Source: Planctomycetota bacterium
GTDB taxonomy: Bacteria; Planctomycetota; UBA1135; GCA-002686595
DNA length: 64,000 nt
Direction: 5' to 3'
NCBI GenBank assembly: GCA_029259595.1
Contig: JAJDEW010000010.1
Coordinates: 21,024-85,023, forward strand
Under the pieces are notes generated by a model that saw only the letters and a program-made list of their open reading frames with translations, did no database searches and was not told the origin of the DNA. Position numbers and translations under genes: made by a program. This document shows, one piece after another, positions 34,808 through 42,794 of this stretch (position 1 is the first letter of the stretch; each line of letters starts with the position of its first letter).

Positions 34808-36496
34808 GTGAGCGTCGTCTTCCGCAATCTCGTGCTCGTCGGACTGTGCGCGGCTTTCCAGGGCTGTGCGTTGACCGAGGGCTTGATCCGTTCCGCGCTC
34901 GCGAAGGGTGCGACCCAGGACGGGCTCCAGACCGGCGTCTGGACGTACTGGTACGAAAACGGGAACAAGAAGGCCCAAGGCGAATACGACGGCGATCGCC
35001 AGATCGGTCCGTGGACGTACTGGCATCCGAACGGTGCTCTCGAATGGCAGGGAACGTTCGCCGAGAACCGCCTGCACGGACCGAGCACCTTCTTCTTCGA
35101 CACCGGGCGGCCGCGCGCGCGCGGGGAATACCGCGACGGCTTCGAGGAAGGTCTGTGGCGCTTCTGGGACTCGGAGGGCAACGTCGCGACCGAAGGCGAC
35201 TTCTTCGCCGGACGCGCCGGGCTGCGCTGGACCTACTTCGCGGAGGACGGACGCATCCGGGCCGAGGGTTACCGTCACCGCGGTGAGAAGGTCGGCATCT
35301 GGCAGTTCTGGGACGACGACCAGACGCTCTACGAACGCGCCTATCCGGTGCCGGAAGGCCTCGAGGTCGTGAACGAAGCCTGGGACGGCGGCGGGGTCCG
35401 GCGCGAGGGCTTGGTCGAAAACGGCAAGAAGATCGGCCGCTGGTTGACCTACCACCGCAACGGTCAGCGACGCGCGATCGGCAACTTCGTCGACGGGCTG
35501 GCGTCGGGCAAGTGGTTCTTCTACTCGCCGCGTGGTGAGCTCCTGGCGAAGGGCGAGCTGTTGTTCGGGCGCCCGTCGGGACGCTGGGACTTCCGCGTCG
35601 GCTCGGGCTTCGAGCGCGCGACCGGTACCGCGCTGCCGCCGCCGCCCAGCCACCGCGGCTCGTTCTCGTCGGACGAATGGAGCGAGAGCACGCCGCTCGA
35701 GAAGGTCGCGCTCACGTGGGTCGCCGAGGCTTCGACGGGCGTCGACGGCGTCGTCGATCAGACGCCCACGGCCGGCGTGGCCGGGCCGCCCCAGGGCCTC
35801 GAGCTCGCGACCGACCTCGTCCCGATCATCCCGCTGCGCCGCCAGCCCTGGACCGTCAGCGAGCAGGCTTCGATGGACTACCTCGTGACGCGTTACAGGG
35901 ACGGTGAGGCGGCCGCCAAGCCGCCGCCGGGCTCGCGCTACGGCAAGCGGGCCAAGGCCGTTTCGGTCGATGCGCCGCCTTCCAAGGGCGATCTCGCGCT
36001 GTCCGTGCCGCTGATGAACAAGCCGCTCCCGCACACGCGCTTCTACAACGAGCTCGGTCAGCCCGTCGATCTCGACGACCTGAAGGGCGAGAAGTTCGTC
36101 GTGCTGGTGGTGCTGCGGGGCTTCGCCCGGGAGATCTGCGTCTACTGCGTGACCCAGACCGAAGCCCTGGCCCAGAGCGTCGAGGCCTTCGGCGAGCTCG
36201 ACTCCGAGATCTTCGTCGTCTACCCCGGCGAGGGCAATCGGCTCGAAGCTTTCCTCAAGGCTTTCGAGGCACAGACCGAGATCTTCGGCGAGATCCCCAT
36301 CGGAACCCTGTACGACCCCGACCTCGCCCTGGTCACCAAGATGAACATCGAAGACGAGCTCGCGATCCCTTCGACGTTCATCCTCGATCGGGACGGGATC
36401 GTGCGCTACGCCTACGTCGGTACGTCGATCGAGGACCGGCCGCCGGCGAAGGACTTGCTGGAGGCCATCGAGGCGATGGTGCCGGCGGAACGATGA
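34808..36496 (+). CDS. Lipoprotein with MORN-like repeats and thioredoxin-fold domain
   Basis: This 562-residue protein starts at GTG 34808, preceded by AAGGAGG at 34794-34800. It has a lipoprotein-type signal (LVLVGLCAAFQGC, Cys ~20), at least seven MORN_2/YwqK-like repeats (~35-260; GVWTYWYENGNKKAQGEY, GPWTYWHPNGALEWQG, GRWLTYHRNGQRRAIG), a Pro-rich middle and a C-terminal AhpC/TSA-thioredoxin-like domain (~410-562) with CVYC (Cys444, Cys447) in RGFAREICVYCVTQ. It overlaps the kinase gene by four bases (ATGA). Lying first in the type VI operon, it could be an outer-membrane sensor feeding the kinase, by analogy with TagQ of Pseudomonas; that is inference. Confidence 0.82.
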   Translation: MSVVFRNLVLVGLCAAFQGCALTEGLIRSALAKGATQDGLQTGVWTYWYENGNKKAQGEYDGDRQIGPWTYWHPNGALEWQGTFAENRLHGPSTFFFDTGRPRARGEYRDGFEEGLWRFWDSEGNVATEGDFFAGRAGLRWTYFAEDGRIRAEGYRHRGEKVGIWQFWDDDQTLYERAYPVPEGLEVVNEAWDGGGVRREGLVENGKKIGRWLTYHRNGQRRAIGNFVDGLASGKWFFYSPRGELLAKGELLFGRPSGRWDFRVGSGFERATGTALPPPPSHRGSFSSDEWSESTPLEKVALTWVAEASTGVDGVVDQTPTAGVAGPPQGLELATDLVPIIPLRRQPWTVSEQASMDYLVTRYRDGEAAAKPPPGSRYGKRAKAVSVDAPPSKGDLALSVPLMNKPLPHTRFYNELGQPVDLDDLKGEKFVVLVVLRGFAREICVYCVTQTEALAQSVEAFGELDSEIFVVYPGEGNRLEAFLKAFEAQTEIFGEIPIGTLYDPDLALVTKMNIEDELAIPSTFILDRDGIVRYAYVGTSIEDRPPAKDLLEAIEAMVPAER

Positions 36497-38610
36497 ACGC
36501 GAAGGACGGAGAGTACGGCGGACCGCCGCCCGAGCGCCCGGAGGCCGACGACGACGGCCCGGCGTTCGAGGGTGGCTATCCGCCGCTCCCCGCCGAGCCC
36601 GGAGTCGGGACGCCGAGCGGCGACGTTCCGAGCGCCGGGGACACCCTCGTGTTGGACTCGGGCGTGGCGCGGACGGGCTGGCCGAACATCCCCGGCGTCG
36701 AGCTGAAGCGCGAGATCGGTCGCGGCGGGATGGGCGTCGTCTATCTCGGGACGCAGACCTACCTCGAGCGGCGCGTGGCCGTGAAGGTCCTTTCGGGCCA
36801 GCACGGGGGTCCGACCTACAGCGCCCGCTTCCAGCGTGAAGCCAAGATCCTGGCCTCGCTCTCGCACCCCAACATCGTCTCCTGCTATTCGGCCGGCACG
36901 CTCGCGGATGGTCAGTGCTATCTGATCATGCAGTTCATCGACGGCCCGAACCTGTTCGAGTGGCTCGAAGACAACGGGGCCCTGCCGCTCGAGCGGGCCT
37001 TGGCCGTGTGCCGTGACGTCGCCAAGGCTCTGGCCTGTGCGCACGAGGCCAGCATCATCCACCGCGACGTCAAACCGGCCAACGTGCTCCTGCAGCCGGC
37101 CGACGATCCCGAGGGCGTGTTTCCTTACAAGGCGAAGCTGGCCGACCTGGGCCTCGCGCGGCCGACGGATCCGGGCGTCACGATGATGGAGCTCACGGTC
37201 CAGGGCGCCGTGATGGGGTCGCCGCCGACGATGGCGCCCGAGCAGTTCGACGATCCTGACAACGTCGACTACCGCGTCGACATCTACGGGCTCGGTTGCC
37301 TTCTGTTCCACATGCTGACGGGCAACCTCGCCTATCCGCAGAAGACGCTGACCGCGACGATCGCCAAGAAGATGCAGGCCCACGCGCCGGATCCGCGCAA
37401 GATCCGCGCGAACCTGCCGCACGAGGTCGCCGAGTTCGTGCGCTCGATGCTGGCGCGCGACAAGAACGATCGCCCGCAGAGCTACGCGGCGATCGTCGAG
37501 ACCTGCGACACCTTCCTGTCGACGACCTTCACGCCGACCAAGGAGAAGCGCTCGCTCCTGCCGTGGGCGCTCGCCTTCGCGGTGCTCGGAGGTGCTGCCT
37601 TCGGCGTCTGGCGCTGGCGCGCGGGAGCGGATCCGTCGCCTTCGAACGGAACCGACGTGGCCGCGCTCACCCCTGAGGACGGCTCGCTTGCACCGCTGGC
37701 GGGCGCCGGCACGCCCGAGACGCAAACCGACCCGGATCCGCCGAAGAACACCGAACCACAGGGCCAAGCGGGGACCGGCGCGAGCGACACGGACGCGACG
37801 CAGCAGGCCACGGACCCTGCGTCCGGAGGCGAGACCGCCGCGGGTGTGCCGCCGGAAGAGCCGGCGGATGAGCCGGCGGACCCCGACGCCGCCAACGGCA
37901 CGCCGCCCGCGAACGGCGTCGACGCGACGGCCGGGACGAATGCTTCGACGCCCGTTGAACTCGACCCCGGGCCGCGCCTCTATCCCGCGCTCGAGGAAGG
38001 CGCGTCGTTGCCGTTGATCAGCTTCGTCGAGAGCGATCCTAGCTCCGACCCGCTCGCCAACTGGACCGTCGAGCTCGGGGACAACGGCGCCTGGAGCGCC
38101 CAGACCGAGCGCGCCGGGGCCTGGGTCGTCGGCCGTGCACCGCGCGAAGCGTTGACGGCCAGCCATCTTCTGGTCGAGGGCGACTGGCGCCTCGAGGGGC
38201 ATCTCGAGCTCGTCAGTCCCAAGTACGCCCGCACGCCGCCCGCGGCCCAGGTGCGCATCGAGTTCGACCGTGGCCCCGTTTGGGGTGTCGAGCTCGCGCG
38301 CATCGACGGCGGCGTGGCCACGCGCGCCGGGGAGTTCGAAGAGGTCGACGGGCGGTGGACGCTCACGAAGCCGCTGGAAGCGTTGCAGCTCGAGCGCTCA
38401 TTCGAAGCCTACGACGACGCGAAGGACTCGAAGTTCGTGTTGATGTGGGCGGAGGGCGAGTTGCTCGTCCGTTGGGACATCGGTTCCGAGGCCGACTTCG
38501 GAACGGTTCGCGCCGAGGACGGGATCGCCGGTCGGCGCCCGCTGCGCGTGGTCATGTCCGTGCTCTCCGGCCTCGCGCAATTCGAAGGCATGGTCCTTAC
38601 CCTGCCCTGA
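36493..38610 (+). CDS. PpkA-like transmembrane Ser/Thr kinase of the type VI cluster
   Basis: This 705-residue protein has a disordered N-terminus and a kinase domain (~68-340) with GRGGMG (77-82), Lys98, HRDVKPAN (190-197), DLG (218-220) and MAPEQ. A transmembrane helix follows (~355-374), then a Pro/Thr/Ala/Glu-rich periplasmic linker (~376-495) and a beta-rich C-terminal domain (~500-705). All catalytic residues are present. In Pseudomonas, PpkA phosphorylates the FHA protein to switch on H1-T6SS; the FHA gene here is the next gene. The linker and C-terminal domain probably sense envelope signals. The gene is translationally coupled to the MORN/thioredoxin lipoprotein, suggesting the two form one sensory unit. 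Confidence 0.88.
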   Translation: MNAKDGEYGGPPPERPEADDDGPAFEGGYPPLPAEPGVGTPSGDVPSAGDTLVLDSGVARTGWPNIPGVELKREIGRGGMGVVYLGTQTYLERRVAVKVLSGQHGGPTYSARFQREAKILASLSHPNIVSCYSAGTLADGQCYLIMQFIDGPNLFEWLEDNGALPLERALAVCRDVAKALACAHEASIIHRDVKPANVLLQPADDPEGVFPYKAKLADLGLARPTDPGVTMMELTVQGAVMGSPPTMAPEQFDDPDNVDYRVDIYGLGCLLFHMLTGNLAYPQKTLTATIAKKMQAHAPDPRKIRANLPHEVAEFVRSMLARDKNDRPQSYAAIVETCDTFLSTTFTPTKEKRSLLPWALAFAVLGGAAFGVWRWRAGADPSPSNGTDVAALTPEDGSLAPLAGAGTPETQTDPDPPKNTEPQGQAGTGASDTDATQQATDPASGGETAAGVPPEEPADEPADPDAANGTPPANGVDATAGTNASTPVELDPGPRLYPALEEGASLPLISFVESDPSSDPLANWTVELGDNGAWSAQTERAGAWVVGRAPREALTASHLLVEGDWRLEGHLELVSPKYARTPPAAQVRIEFDRGPVWGVELARIDGGVATRAGEFEEVDGRWTLTKPLEALQLERSFEAYDDAKDSKFVLMWAEGELLVRWDIGSEADFGTVRAEDGIAGRRPLRVVMSVLSGLAQFEGMVLTLP

Positions 38611-38612
38611 TC

Positions 38613-40031
38613 ATGTTCACGATCCTGCTCAAGAAGGAAGGCGAGGAGCCGCAACGGATCACGGTCGAGGGCTCCTCCGCCGTGCTCGGCCGCAACCCCG
38701 CCTGCGACGTGGTCGTCTCCGAGCCGTTCGTGAGCAACCGCCACCTGCGGATCCTGCAGGGCTTGATCGTCGCCGACCTCGGTTCCCGCAACGGGACCTT
38801 CCTCGACGGCGTGCGCCTGGTCGATCCCGTGCGCGTCGACGGGCTCACGGTGACGATCGGTCAGGGCCAGCTCGAGTTCGAGGTCCTCTCCGAGGGGACC
38901 TTCGACGCCGATTCCGCCGCGGGCTACGCCGGTTCGTCGGAGCCGCAGGCAGCGGAGCTCGTCTCGCCCCAGGCCACCGAGCTCGCGGCCCAGCTCGTGC
39001 GACTCGAGGACGAGCTCGAAGCGGCCCGCAAGCGCGAAGCCCAATGGGAGGCGCAGTGGGCGGCGGAGCGCGAGGCGGCGCAGTTGCCGGGACCGGACGC
39101 CGGATCCGACACGACCGAGCTCGAGCGCTTGCGCGCGCAAGTGGCCGAGCTCGAAGCGGAGCGTGACGAACGCGCGGCGGAGGACGAGCCGCTCGAGCCG
39201 CCGGAGGGCGCCTCGGCCAGCACGATCCTGATCTTCAAGCTGCAGGAGAAGGTGCGTCAGGCCCAGTCGCGCGAGCGTGAGCTCGAGGCGGAGCTGGCGC
39301 AGGCGAAGAGCGCGGCTTCGGGCGCGGCCCCGCACGACGACGGTCCCGCGCTCGCGGCCCTGAAGCGGGAGCGCGATGCGCTCGCCGCCCGGCTCGCGGC
39401 CCTGGAAGCGGCCCCACGCCCGGCCGCGCCGGCCGCCGCGCAGCCGATGCCGGCGCGCCACGTCGGCGCCGGCGACGCCTACGAACGCATCCTCTCGGAC
39501 ATGGTCCAGAACGACGTCGAGTCGCTCGAGCTCGCGCCCGCGAGCTCCGTGTCCGAGTTCGTCTTCGTCTCGACCCTGCGCATCCTGCGACAGATGGAGC
39601 GCGTGATGACGCGCATGGCCGGCGACTTCATCCAGCTCTACCAGCTCAACACGATGCTGCCCGACGTGCAGGGCAACCTGCGCAAGCTCACCGGCGACAT
39701 GCTGGCCGCCCCCGACGACCCCGGCGCGCGAGCCGCGTTGACCGACTATCTCCAAGAGCTCGGTCGTTGGACCGTCGCCTCGCTCGGGGCCTACCGCAAG
39801 TCCGCCGTGGCCTTCGCGGCGGAGATCCGCGACGAGCTCGGCGAAAAGGCCCTGACGCGCGAGCATCCGATCCCGAAGATCAAGCGCATCGCGGGCCAGC
39901 GCGAAGCCGAGCTGTGGAAGCGCGTGTGCGACTACGTCGAAAGCCTGTCGCCCGACATCGTCGAAGACCGCATCGAGTCGCTCGCGCGCGACGCGGTGCA
40001 AGAGATCCTGGGCCGGGGAGGTTCGCTGTGA
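38613..40031 (+). CDS. FHA-domain type VI secretion scaffold protein (ImpI/Fha-like)
   Basis: This 472-residue protein has an N-terminal FHA domain (~1-95) with the phosphothreonine-binding set GRNPACDVVV, SNRH (41-44) and GSRNGTFLDG. A long Glu/Arg/Ala-rich coiled coil (~115-290, LEDELEAARKREAQWEAQW) and a helical C-terminal domain (~300-472) follow; the latter is of the kind seen in T6SS FHA proteins (ERVMTRMAGDFIQLYQLN, FAAEIRDELGEKAL). In the threonine-phosphorylation pathway the FHA domain reads the mark written by PpkA and promotes apparatus assembly. Gene order (kinase-FHA-TssJ-TssK-TssL-TssM) matches ImpI-ImpJ-ImpK-ImpL. Confidence 0.88.
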   Translation: MFTILLKKEGEEPQRITVEGSSAVLGRNPACDVVVSEPFVSNRHLRILQGLIVADLGSRNGTFLDGVRLVDPVRVDGLTVTIGQGQLEFEVLSEGTFDADSAAGYAGSSEPQAAELVSPQATELAAQLVRLEDELEAARKREAQWEAQWAAEREAAQLPGPDAGSDTTELERLRAQVAELEAERDERAAEDEPLEPPEGASASTILIFKLQEKVRQAQSRERELEAELAQAKSAASGAAPHDDGPALAALKRERDALAARLAALEAAPRPAAPAAAQPMPARHVGAGDAYERILSDMVQNDVESLELAPASSVSEFVFVSTLRILRQMERVMTRMAGDFIQLYQLNTMLPDVQGNLRKLTGDMLAAPDDPGARAALTDYLQELGRWTVASLGAYRKSAVAFAAEIRDELGEKALTREHPIPKIKRIAGQREAELWKRVCDYVESLSPDIVEDRIESLARDAVQEILGRGGSL

Positions 40032-40144
40032 GGCCTCGCCAGGTCTGCTTCCTTCGGTTTCGGGCCCTTTGTATGCTCGCCCGACCGCTCGAGCGCGACT
40101 CCGACTCCCGGGGTCGTCGCGGATTCAGCTCACGCGAGGTTCCC

Positions 40145-40681
40145 ATGTCCATGCGGAAAGCGGCGCTCCTGGCGCTCCCGCTCCTGCTCGTCATGTCCCT
40201 GACGGCTTGCAAGAGCATCAACCTTCCCTTCCTCGGCCCCGGGGCCTTCGCTCTGGACATCGCTGCGGATCGTCCCGACGAGATCGTGTCCTTGTTCGTG
40301 ATCGTCGGCGCCAAGGGCGACCTGCGTCCGGCCGACGACCGCAAGACGATCAGCGACGTCGTACACCCCGACAAGCACGACGACTACGAGGGCATCGGCC
40401 AGTTCGCCCCCGAGCAGGACGGCGCCGACTGGGTCTGGGTCCAGCGCCGCGTCGAGGTCTCCGGCGGGGCGCCGATCACGATGGAGGTCGAGCGCGGACT
40501 GATCCACGTCAAGGTCTCGCGCAAGCTGCTCACGACCCAGCCCGAGCTCGAGGTGGTGGTCGTCGCCAACTGCGGGAGGCTGGGTTGGACGGCGGAGAAG
40601 TTCACGACGCTCGAGCTCGAAAACCTCGACGCGATGACCATCGAGGTGCGCGGCGAAAACCTGCGACGGGCGTCCCAATGA
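40145..40681 (+). CDS. tssJ: TssJ-like type VI secretion lipoprotein
   Basis: This 178-residue lipoprotein (MSMRKAALLALPLLLVMSLTAC, lipobox LTAC, Cys 22) is followed by a mostly beta domain. Position immediately upstream of TssK (ATGA overlap, 40678) and size fit TssJ, the outer-membrane-anchored partner of TssM. Sequence similarity to proteobacterial TssJ is weak to the eye: beta-strand pattern and length agree but I see no diagnostic motif, so the call rests on context. A TssJ homologue implies an outer membrane in this organism. Confidence 0.72.
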   Translation: MSMRKAALLALPLLLVMSLTACKSINLPFLGPGAFALDIAADRPDEIVSLFVIVGAKGDLRPADDRKTISDVVHPDKHDDYEGIGQFAPEQDGADWVWVQRRVEVSGGAPITMEVERGLIHVKVSRKLLTTQPELEVVVVANCGRLGWTAEKFTTLELENLDAMTIEVRGENLRRASQ

Positions 40682-42045
40682 CCAAGCGGTCCGAGCTCTC
40701 GGTTCTCTGGCGCGAGGGGATGTTCCTCTCGCCCCAGCACTTCCAGGCCTTCCAGCGCGAGGTCGAGTCGCGCGTCCAGAGCGGCGACTCCGTTGCCCGG
40801 CCGGGTGGTTTCGGAGCGCTCGAGCTCACGATCGATGCCGAAGCGCTGGCTCGCGACGTCTTCCGCATCGAGACCGCGACCGTGCTCTTTCGCGACGGCA
40901 AGCTCGCCTCCTTCCCGAAGAACGCCAACGTCGCGCCGCGCGAGTTCACCGAGCACCTGACCGGTGCGGACCTCATGGTTTGGCTCGGCATTCCCGCCGC
41001 CCAGGACAACCAGCCGCAGATCGGCAACGGCACGGACCGCAACTACCGGTACGAGGTCGAGGTGCGCGGTGTCCACGACGAGAACGAGCGCGATGCCAAG
41101 AAGGAGATCGAGTTCCGCGCCCTGCGCGGCCACGTCTTCTTCGGCGACGAGGACCGCTCCGGCTTCGAGACGCTTCCGATCGCGCGGCTCGTACGCCGCG
41201 GTCAGCCCGAGGCCGTCACGCTGGTCTGTCCCGACTACGTCGTGCCGGTTCTCGCCTGCGGAGCGTCCACGGCGCTGGAAAACGGACTGCGCGAGACGGC
41301 CGAGCGTGCGCGCGCCCAGGCCCGCGACCTGGCGGCCCACCTTCCCAGCACGTCGCTGTTGTCGAGCGCGGACAAGGGCGCCGATCTCGCCGGGCTCGTC
41401 AAGCTGCAGGCGGTGAACCAGAGCGTGGCCGGTCTCGAGCAGGTCGCGAGTCAGCCCGACCTGCATCCCTTCGACGCCTATCTCGAGCTCGTGCGGACGG
41501 TCGGCAACCTGGCGCTGTTCGCCGACGACCGCGTGCTGCCCGAGCTTCCGAAGTACGATCACGGCCGCCTGAACGACTGCTTTTCGAAGGTCTTCGCCGA
41601 GGTGCGGCGCCTCCTGGCGGCCGAGGTCGCGGTGCCGTACGACACGATGCGCTTCGACGAGGATCCGGCGCGCGAAGGCATCTTCACCAGCGCGATCCCG
41701 GCCGAGTGGCTCGAGGCTGACCCGATCTTCTACCTCGGCGTCGAGATGAATCAGCCCCAGGAAGCCGCGGCGGAGCTCGTTGCGGCCGGGGTCAAGATGC
41801 TGGCGGAATCGGACCTCGAGAACGTCTTGCAAGGCGTGCTGCCCGGCATCGGGCTCGAGTCCGTACGGATCGCACCGCCGTCGTTTCCCAAGCGCGAAGG
41901 CCTGCACTACTTCCGTGTCGAGACCGAAGGCGCGTCGCGCGACTTGTGGCTGCGCGTGCTGGCGGACCGCAAGGTCGTGATCCTGAGCGCGCTCGGCGCG
42001 ATCGAAGAGGTCAAGTGCGGCATCTACGTCGAGCTGCGAGGCTGA
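40678..42045 (+). CDS. tssK: TssK baseplate adaptor (ImpJ family)
   Basis: This 455-residue protein has the TssK signature near the start (LWREGMFLSPQHFQAFQREVESRV; family LxWxEGxFLxPQHFQQ). TssK trimers link the cytosolic baseplate (TssEFG) to the membrane complex through TssL/TssM. The typical helical core (~180-330) and the C-terminal neck domain are present in length. Its start overlaps the tssJ stop by four bases, and tssL follows four bases after its stop, so the three are translated together. Confidence 0.93.
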   Translation: MTKRSELSVLWREGMFLSPQHFQAFQREVESRVQSGDSVARPGGFGALELTIDAEALARDVFRIETATVLFRDGKLASFPKNANVAPREFTEHLTGADLMVWLGIPAAQDNQPQIGNGTDRNYRYEVEVRGVHDENERDAKKEIEFRALRGHVFFGDEDRSGFETLPIARLVRRGQPEAVTLVCPDYVVPVLACGASTALENGLRETAERARAQARDLAAHLPSTSLLSSADKGADLAGLVKLQAVNQSVAGLEQVASQPDLHPFDAYLELVRTVGNLALFADDRVLPELPKYDHGRLNDCFSKVFAEVRRLLAAEVAVPYDTMRFDEDPAREGIFTSAIPAEWLEADPIFYLGVEMNQPQEAAAELVAAGVKMLAESDLENVLQGVLPGIGLESVRIAPPSFPKREGLHYFRVETEGASRDLWLRVLADRKVVILSALGAIEEVKCGIYVELRG

Positions 42046-42049
42046 ATCC

Positions 42050-42772
42050 ATGACCGGACCGACGTCCCCGACCGCGACGGCGCCCGCGACCCTGGTTCAG
42101 GCTTGCGCGCCGTTCTTCCTCTACCTGACGACCTTCCGGCGCAACGCCGGGACATCGACCCAGGACGTACAGGCGCTGCGCGCTTCGCTGGTGCAGGAGC
42201 TCGAGCGCGTGAAGGATCGCTGCGAGGGCGACGCCGTGCTGCGCAAGCTCTTCGAAGAGGTGCGCTATCCGCTCGTCGTGACCGCCGACCAGGTCGTTCT
42301 GACCTCGCCCTGGCCGCACCGGGCCGGGTGGTCGATGCAGCTCTTCGAGGCCGCGACCTTCGGCAGCATGCAGGGCGGCAAGAAGTTCTTCCACGCCATG
42401 GACAAGGTGCTGGCGGATCCGTCCGACGGCGCGGTCCAGGTCGCCGAAGTCCTGTTTCACTGCATGGGCATCGGCTTCCAGGGCGAGCTGCGCGGTGAGA
42501 AGGACGAGCTGTCCAAGCGCCGGCGTCAACTCTTCGAGAAGGCGCGCCTGCCCGGCTCGATCGGCGACCAACTGACGCCCGCGGCCTATGGGCGCAACGT
42601 CGCGAAGAGCACGCTCAAGCTGCCGACGGTCGGGATCCTGCGCTTCGTGATCGCCGCGGTGGGGGCCCTGTTGTTCACGCTCCTCGCCGGCAACGCGGTC
42701 ACCGCCTTCAAGAACCGCGGTCTCAACGAACGGATCGATACGGTGATCGAGACCCTGGACCCGGAGCGTTGA
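42050..42772 (+). CDS. tssL: TssL inner-membrane component (DotU/ImpK family)
   Basis: This 240-residue protein has a cytosolic helical domain (~15-195; ACAPFFLYLTTFRR, VRYPLVVTADQVVL, AAEVLFHCMGIGFQGELRG pattern) and one C-terminal transmembrane helix (~203-222, RFVIAAVGALLFTLLAG). The family motif LxxCLxLGFxGxYR reads as HCMGIGFQGELRG. No OmpA-like peptidoglycan-binding extension is present, so another component must anchor the complex to peptidoglycan. It sits between tssK and tssM, as in other imp-type clusters. Confidence 0.93.
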   Translation: MTGPTSPTATAPATLVQACAPFFLYLTTFRRNAGTSTQDVQALRASLVQELERVKDRCEGDAVLRKLFEEVRYPLVVTADQVVLTSPWPHRAGWSMQLFEAATFGSMQGGKKFFHAMDKVLADPSDGAVQVAEVLFHCMGIGFQGELRGEKDELSKRRRQLFEKARLPGSIGDQLTPAAYGRNVAKSTLKLPTVGILRFVIAAVGALLFTLLAGNAVTAFKNRGLNERIDTVIETLDPER

Positions 42773-42794
42773 GGAGCCCGCGGGGAGCGGCCTG

